Origin: Candidatus Allofournierella pullicola
Lineage (GTDB): Bacteria; Bacillota; Clostridia; Oscillospirales; Ruminococcaceae
Direction of reading: 5' to 3'
Assembly (NCBI GenBank): GCA_019114225.1
Contig: DXFW01000039.1
Location: 1-64,000, forward strand
Length of the DNA stretch: 64,000 bases
A model generated the notes under the pieces. It made no database searches. It worked only from the letters and a program-made list of their open reading frames with translations, and had not been told where the DNA came from. Below, piece by piece: positions 60,146 through 64,000 of this stretch (its first letter is position 1; every line of letters begins with the position of its first letter). Made by a program: the position numbers and the translations under genes.

Positions 60146-61246
60146 TCACGGCTCCCAGGCGTTGATGGCCTCGATCACATAGGTCTGTTCTTCTTCGGTC
60201 ATGCCGTTGTACATGGGCAGGCTGAGCACCTCGTCGGCGTAGCGCTCGGCGATGGGATAATCCCCCCGCTTTTTGCCCAGGTACCGGTAGGCCTCCGACA
60301 GATGGGGCGGGATGGGATAGTGGATGATGGTGCCGATCCCTTTTTCCTTGAGATAGGCGGCCAGGCCGTCCCGGTCTTTTTCCACATGGACGACGAACTG
60401 GTGCCAGGTGCTGTCGGCCCCCGGGCGCACCTTGGGCAGCCGGATGAGGGGGTGTTTCAGCTCTTCGAGATACCGCCCGGCGATGGCCCGGCGCTCGGCG
60501 TCAAATTCCGGCAGGTGAGAAAGCTTCACCCGCAGAAGACCCGCCTGCAATTCGTCCAGGCGGGAGTTGGTGCCCACCACCTGGTTGTGGTAGCGCTTTT
60601 CGCTGCCGTAGTTGCGGTACACCCGGAACTTCCGGGCCAGGGCCTCGTCGTCGGTGACAATGCAGCCCGCGTCGCCAAAGGCGCCGCAGCCCTTGGTGGG
60701 GTAGAAGGAGAAGCACCCCACGTCGCCGAAGGTGCCCACCGTCCGGCCCTCCCAGTGGTTGCCGTGGCTCTGGGCACAGTCCTCCACCACCTTGAGGCCG
60801 CGGCTGCGGGCGATGTCCATAATGCGGGTCATGTCGCAGGCCTGGCCGAACAGGTGCACCGCCAGGATGGCCTTGGTGCGGGGGGTGATGGCGGCCTCGA
60901 TCTTCTCCGCGTCGATGTTGTCGTATTCGTCCGGCTCCACAAACACCGGGGTGGCCCCGTTCATGGAAATGCCCATGACGCAGGCGATGTAGGCATTGGA
61001 GCAAACGATGACTTCGTCGCCCCGGCCAATGCCCAGAAGGCGGAAGCTGATCCACAGCGCGTCCAGCCCGCTGGCCAGGCCCACGCAGTATTTGGAGCCG
61101 ATGTAGCCGGCCCACTCCTTTTCAAACTGCTCCACCTCGCGGCCCAGAATGTACCAGCCGCTGCGCAGCACTTCCAGGGCTTTCGCCTCGTACTCGGCGG
61201 CGTGCAGACTGTACTGACGGCCCAGATCGTTGGGCAGAATGTTCAT
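60146..61246 (-). CDS. fdtB: dTDP-3-amino-3,6-dideoxyhexose aminotransferase (FdtB/QdtB)
   Basis: The 366-residue DegT/DnrJ/EryC1/StrS family protein has the PLP features G-L-A-S-G-L-D-A-L, D-C-A-Q-S-H-G and the catalytic Lys in F-Y-P-T-K-G-C-G-A-F-G. With FdtA it makes dTDP-3-amino-3,6-dideoxy-galactose or -glucose. No N-acetyltransferase (FdtC/QdtC) is in the window, so the amine may stay free or be modified elsewhere. It is the first gene of the glycan operon. Confidence 0.92.
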   Translation of the reverse strand: MNILPNDLGRQYSLHAAEYEAKALEVLRSGWYILGREVEQFEKEWAGYIGSKYCVGLASGLDALWISFRLLGIGRGDEVIVCSNAYIACVMGISMNGATPVFVEPDEYDNIDAEKIEAAITPRTKAILAVHLFGQACDMTRIMDIARSRGLKVVEDCAQSHGNHWEGRTVGTFGDVGCFSFYPTKGCGAFGDAGCIVTDDEALARKFRVYRNYGSEKRYHNQVVGTNSRLDELQAGLLRVKLSHLPEFDAERRAIAGRYLEELKHPLIRLPKVRPGADSTWHQFVVHVEKDRDGLAAYLKEKGIGTIIHYPIPPHLSEAYRYLGKKRGDYPIAERYADEVLSLPMYNGMTEEEQTYVIEAINAWEP

Positions 61247-61293
61247 CTTGGTCCCTTGCCTTTCCGCGGCTGCAGCCGCACAAAATTCACCAA

Positions 61294-61320
61294 ATTATAT
61301 TTTACCCCATCCCGTGTCAA
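61294..61320 (-). promoter_or_regulatory. Probable promoter of the glycan operon
   Basis: The minus strand has TTGACA (61315-61320) and TATAAT (61294-61299) but only 15 bases apart. An alternative is TTGCGT-17-TAAAAT in the same place, shifted a few bases. Confidence 0.5.
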
Positions 61321-61356
61321 AACGCAACAAAAAGCCGCCCGCATGCCTGGGCGGCA

Positions 61357-61390
61357 AAAGGCCCCGCCGGCGAAAGGCCGCGGCGGGGCC
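61357..61390 (-). terminator. Terminator of the D,D-carboxypeptidase gene
   Basis: An 11-bp stem GGCCCCGCCG/CGGCGGGGCC class is followed on the minus strand by TTTT. Confidence 0.75.
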
Positions 61391-61409
61391 GCTGTGTTTT
61401 TGTGCGGTA

Positions 61410-62807
61410 TCAGTCCCGGCCGGCAGGCTTGGTGTTGCTGCGGGGCGGGGTTTTGTCCTTTTCTTTTTCCCAGGGGGCCGGCTCGGCGGGCAGGGGCTTG
61501 CGGGTGATGATCTCCCACTGGGCGGGGGTGGGGCCGGAAGGCGTGCGCTTCGCGCCGGCCTTGCGCCACAGCCGCATGCCCAGCACCAGGGCCAGCACCG
61601 CGGCCGCCGCGGCCACCGCAATGCCCACGGGGTTTTTGTCCGGCTGCAGCGAGGAGGCGGGCACATAGGTGCTGGCCGCCAAAACCTCGTCGATCCCGCT
61701 CACCGAGAGCTGGGCCGAACCCAGCGCCGAAGGCTGATAGTCGTTTTCCGGCAGGGTGTAGGTCACGCTGGCCTCAAAGGGCTGGCCCAGCACATATTGG
61801 TCGGGGATCTGGTAGTCCACGGTGATCCCGTCGGTGGAGAGATTCTTGTTCAGCAGCGCCGTGGCGCTCTGGGGCTGCACCAGGGCGTTGCCCAGCGCTT
61901 CGCCGCCGCCCACCACCGGGACCTGGAACGCCTCGTCCGGGGCGGGGATCTCCACCTTGGAGAAGTTCTCGAAGGCATAGTCCAGAATGGCGCAGGCGTC
62001 CCGGAACTTGTCCTCCAGGCGCTGGCACTTCAGCTCCACCGAGATGAGGCGGATGCCGTTCTGCTCGGCGTAGTTCACAAAGGTGGTGAGGGCCTGGTCG
62101 TGGAAGCCGTTCTTGGAGCCTTTGGCGTAGCTGCGCAGATAGTCGCCGGAAATGCGCATCCAGTCGGTGCAGTGGAACACCCGCTGCTGGGGCTGCTTGT
62201 TGGTGGGCTCCATGGTCCAGGGGTCGGTGCGGCAGAAAATGTCCTCAAAGCCCGGCACGCTCAGCGCCCAGCGGGTGATGACGGCCATGTCCCGGGCGGT
62301 GGTGTAGTGCTGGTCATCGTGCAGGCCGTGGGGGTTCATGTAGTGGGTGTTGGCAAGGCCCAGCGCGGCGGCCTTGGCGTTCATGGCGTCCACGCCGCCC
62401 TGGATGGTGCCGCCGATGTACTCGGCCAGCACGTTGGCGCCGTCGTTGGCGCTCTCCAGCTCGGTGCCGTAGAGCACGTCCTCCAGGCGCACCACCTCCC
62501 CTTCCTGCAATGCAATGTGGGAAGAGCCGTATTCCAGCTGGTGCACCGCTTCATAGCTCACGGTGAGCTGGGTGTCCAGCTGGCCCTGGGCCTTTTCCAG
62601 CGCCAGCGCCATGGTCATGATCTTGGTGATGGAGGCGGGATAGAGCACCTCGTCGGCGTTCTTTTCCATGATGACCTGCCCCGTGTCGGCGTCCATCACG
62701 ATGTATGCCTCACAGCTCACGGACGGCCCCTGGTAGGCCAGCGCCGCGGGAGCGAAAACAGCGGCGGTGAGCGCCGCCGCGCAAAGTGCGGAGAAAAACT
62801 TTTTCAA
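61410..62807 (-). CDS. D-alanyl-D-alanine carboxypeptidase (DacF/PBP5 family)
   Basis: There is no ATG near the mature start. I use TTG 62807, eight bases after AAAGGGA, because a signal peptide begins there (K-K-F-F-S-A-L..., cleavage after A-L-A at residue 24) and the promoter -10 lies upstream. The 465-residue protein has S59-I-T-K62 (nucleophile and Lys) and S119-A-N121. The third motif reads K-N-G (in A-K-G-S-K-N-G-F) where K-T-G is usual. A beta domain follows, then a transmembrane helix near the C-terminus and a basic Pro-rich tail. It trims peptidoglycan pentapeptides. Confidence 0.88.
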   Translation of the reverse strand: MKKFFSALCAAALTAAVFAPAALAYQGPSVSCEAYIVMDADTGQVIMEKNADEVLYPASITKIMTMALALEKAQGQLDTQLTVSYEAVHQLEYGSSHIALQEGEVVRLEDVLYGTELESANDGANVLAEYIGGTIQGGVDAMNAKAAALGLANTHYMNPHGLHDDQHYTTARDMAVITRWALSVPGFEDIFCRTDPWTMEPTNKQPQQRVFHCTDWMRISGDYLRSYAKGSKNGFHDQALTTFVNYAEQNGIRLISVELKCQRLEDKFRDACAILDYAFENFSKVEIPAPDEAFQVPVVGGGEALGNALVQPQSATALLNKNLSTDGITVDYQIPDQYVLGQPFEASVTYTLPENDYQPSALGSAQLSVSGIDEVLAASTYVPASSLQPDKNPVGIAVAAAAAVLALVLGMRLWRKAGAKRTPSGPTPAQWEIITRKPLPAEPAPWEKEKDKTPPRSNTKPAGRD

Positions 62808-62882
62808 ACCAAACGTCCCTTTGCTTTTCAAATATCCGAAACCGCCCCGGCGCGCAGGCCGGGCACGGGCATGTTCTGAAAT

Positions 62883-62912
62883 ATTATACATAAATTTTAC
62901 TGTGCGGCACAA
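62883..62912 (-). promoter_or_regulatory. Promoter of the D,D-carboxypeptidase gene
   Basis: The minus strand reads TTGTGC (62907-62912), 18 bases, TATAAT (62883-62888), with TATG before the -10. It rules out an upstream in-frame ATG at 62921 as start. Confidence 0.7.
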
Positions 62913-62959
62913 GGGCTGCACAAAATTTCCACATTTTGTTTAAAAAACGAGGGGGACGG

Positions 62960-62968
62960 TGGTATAAT
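62960..62968 (+). promoter_or_regulatory. Extended -10 promoter of the cyclo-ligase gene
   Basis: TGG-TATAAT (62960-62968) is an extended -10. The -35 region is AT-rich without a good hexamer. The ATG at 63003 lies 34 bases downstream, so an ATG at 62967 inside the -10 is not the start. Confidence 0.6.
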
Positions 62969-63002
62969 GGGGTGGATATGGCAGGAAAAGAGGCGGCCCC
63001 GC

Positions 63003-63572
63003 ATGGAACAGAAAACGATCGCTGAACAAAAGCGCGAGGCAAGGGCTCAGGCCCGGGCGCGCCTTGCGGGCTGCACGCCGGAGGACACGGCCCGCTGGGG
63101 CGAGGCCATGTTCGAATTTTTGCGGGTGCTTCCGGTGTGGAACACCGCCCGCACGGTGATGTGCTTTGTGAGCACCGCCGCGGAGCCGGACACCCAGCCC
63201 CTGCTGCAGGCGGCGCTGCGGGAAGGCCGCACCCTCTGCCTGCCCCGCCAGTGCGAGGGCGGCTGGATGGAGGCCCACCGGGTGGCGGCGCTGTTCGCCC
63301 TGCGGCCCGGCCCTCACGGCATTCTGGAACCGCCCTACACCCTGCCGGTGGTGGACCCGGCGGCCATCGACCTCATCGTGGCCCCCTGCCTTGCCGCCGC
63401 GCCAAACGGCGCGCGTCTGGGCCACGGCGGTGGGTTCTACGACCGCTTTTTTGCCCGCAGCGGGGCGGCCCGGGTGGTGTTCTGCCCGTCGGCGGCGGTG
63501 TTTCCCCGGCTGCCCGCCGGCGAGTTTGATCTGCCCGCCGACCTGGTCATCACCGAACGGGGCATTCTGTGA
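63003..63572 (+). CDS. 5-formyltetrahydrofolate cyclo-ligase
   Basis: The ATG at 63003 follows GAGGCGG, giving 189 residues. The ATP-binding motif near the C-terminus, N-G-A-R-L-G-H-G-G-G-F-Y-D-R, is diagnostic, and the N-terminal basic helix K-R-E-A-R-A-Q-A-R-A-R is typical. It turns 5-formyl-THF into 5,10-methenyl-THF with ATP, recovering one-carbon units. It is divergent from the carboxypeptidase gene. The family's short name differs between genomes (fau, ygfA, MTHFS). Confidence 0.93.
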   Translation: MEQKTIAEQKREARAQARARLAGCTPEDTARWGEAMFEFLRVLPVWNTARTVMCFVSTAAEPDTQPLLQAALREGRTLCLPRQCEGGWMEAHRVAALFALRPGPHGILEPPYTLPVVDPAAIDLIVAPCLAAAPNGARLGHGGGFYDRFFARSGAARVVFCPSAAVFPRLPAGEFDLPADLVITERGIL

Positions 63573-63581
63573 ACAGATGAA

Positions 63582-63617
63582 AACGGCCTCCGGCGCTGTT
63601 CCGCCGGGGGCCGTCTT
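63582..63617. terminator. Bidirectional terminator after the cyclo-ligase gene
   Basis: A bulged stem ACGGCC-CCGGCG with CGCCGG-GGCCGT is followed by TCTTTTT on the plus strand and by TTTT on the minus strand. Confidence 0.75.
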
Positions 63618-63622
63618 TTTGT

Positions 63623-64000
63623 TCAGTCGCTGAGCACCGGCTGCAGCTGCCGGCCCCGCAGGGCACAGGCCAGCGTGTCGGCAATGAGGCCGAAATCGCT
63701 TTGCAGGCTGGCGGGCTTTTTCAGGTGGTCGTCCTGGGCAAAGGGCACCAGATAGTAGTTTTTGCGGTTGAGCAGTTTCGCCAGGTTTTCCATGCTGGCG
63801 GAAAGCCCGTCGTTGGTGCTCACCGCCAGCACCATCGGCTTTGACCCCCGCAGCATGCTCTTGGCCCCCAGCGTCACCGGCGTGTCGCTGATCCCGGCGG
63901 CCAGCTTTGCCAGCGTGGCCCCGGTGCAGGGGGCGATGATCATCGCGTCCGCCATGTTCTGCGGGCCCAGCGGCTCCGCGCCCTGCAGGGCCTCGATGGG
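63623..64000 (-). CDS. spoVFB: Dipicolinate synthase subunit B (SpoVFB), 5' part outside the window
   Basis: The frame stays open to the right edge, so the N-terminal part is missing. The visible part starts P-I-E-A-L-Q-G-A-E-P-L-G-P and continues with the flavoprotein-like I-I-A-P-C-T-G-A-T-L-A-K-L-A-x-G-I-x-D-T-P-V-T, V-S-T-N-D-G-L and L-L-N-R-K-N-Y-Y-L-V-P-F-A-Q-D-D. With SpoVFA it makes dipicolinic acid in the mother cell, the spore-core calcium chelator. spoVFA is expected just outside the window. Confidence 0.93.
   Translation of the reverse strand, partial: PIEALQGAEPLGPQNMADAMIIAPCTGATLAKLAAGISDTPVTLGAKSMLRGSKPMVLAVSTNDGLSASMENLAKLLNRKNYYLVPFAQDDHLKKPASLQSDFGLIADTLACALRGRQLQPVLSD

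Noticed and set aside
62808-62921. Longer N-terminus for the D,D-carboxypeptidase from the ATG at 62921
   Set aside because: The promoter -10 at 62883 lies inside it, and the signal peptide begins at the TTG at 62807.

Overview
The window is a GC-rich, gene-dense stretch of chromosome from an anaerobic, spore-forming Clostridia bacterium, most likely in the Oscillospiraceae/Ruminococcaceae. The evidence is an intact pro-SigK gene, a dipicolinate synthase B gene (spoVFB), a pyruvate formate-lyase system, a group II ECF vitamin transporter core next to truA, DUF5711-CvpA and DUF3048 lipoproteins, and strong SD sequences with sigma-A type promoters (many TTGNNN-17-TATAAT). I see no rRNA, CRISPR array, insertion sequence, prophage or plasmid gene. 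Most genes lie on the minus strand. The family and organism assignments rest on protein recognition by eye, not on a database search.

Layout. 1-8906: CcdA-TlpA fusion, a cytoplasmic ricin-type lectin with a lysine/alanine/proline repeat tail, sfsA, a DUF1624 membrane acyltransferase-like gene, a large beta-helix surface protein and a Ca/Na antiporter. 8944-17103: a large RND exporter, a MATE exporter, and a tightly overlapping padR - double-flavodoxin - chloramphenicol acetyltransferase-like operon. 17271-22115: several small regulatory units (two XRE regulators, an inositol-phosphatase-like gene, and a MerR regulator divergent from an aldo/keto reductase and a flavin reductase). 22179-25956: sigK, a D-2-hydroxyacid dehydrogenase, and an ECF sigma factor with its DUF4179 partner.

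26096-36933: two long minus-strand housekeeping clusters, methyltransferase-ecfA1-ecfA2-ecfT-truA-DUF5711-cvpA-clpE and ruvC-ruvA-ruvB. 37107-46467: a CAP/Big2 lipoprotein, tRNA-Val, typA, then a set of three DUF3048 lipoproteins with a polytopic PTPS-related membrane protein. 46688-50457: tRNA-Lys, an FMN-binding split-barrel protein, an ECF S-component, and a Crp/Fnr - glycosyltransferase - flavin reductase operon.

50509-53697: pflB-pflA, preceded by a promoter and an RNA leader that matches the ZTP (pfl motif) riboswitch, with a terminator that competes with the aptamer. 53715-61246: a surface-glycan operon that should make a dTDP-3-amino-3,6-dideoxyhexose (FdtB, FdtA) and a 3,5-epimerised sugar (RmlC), export a glycan (ABC permease and ATPase), and assemble it with two glycosyltransferases that each carry two GT-A domains. 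61410-64000: a D,D-carboxypeptidase, 5-formyltetrahydrofolate cyclo-ligase and the truncated spoVFB.

The best leads are the ZTP-type switch on pflB, the aminosugar glycan operon, the three DUF3048 lipoproteins, the MerR operator with a 19-bp spacer, the PadR-linked acetyltransferase operon, and the lectin with a histone-H1-like tail.
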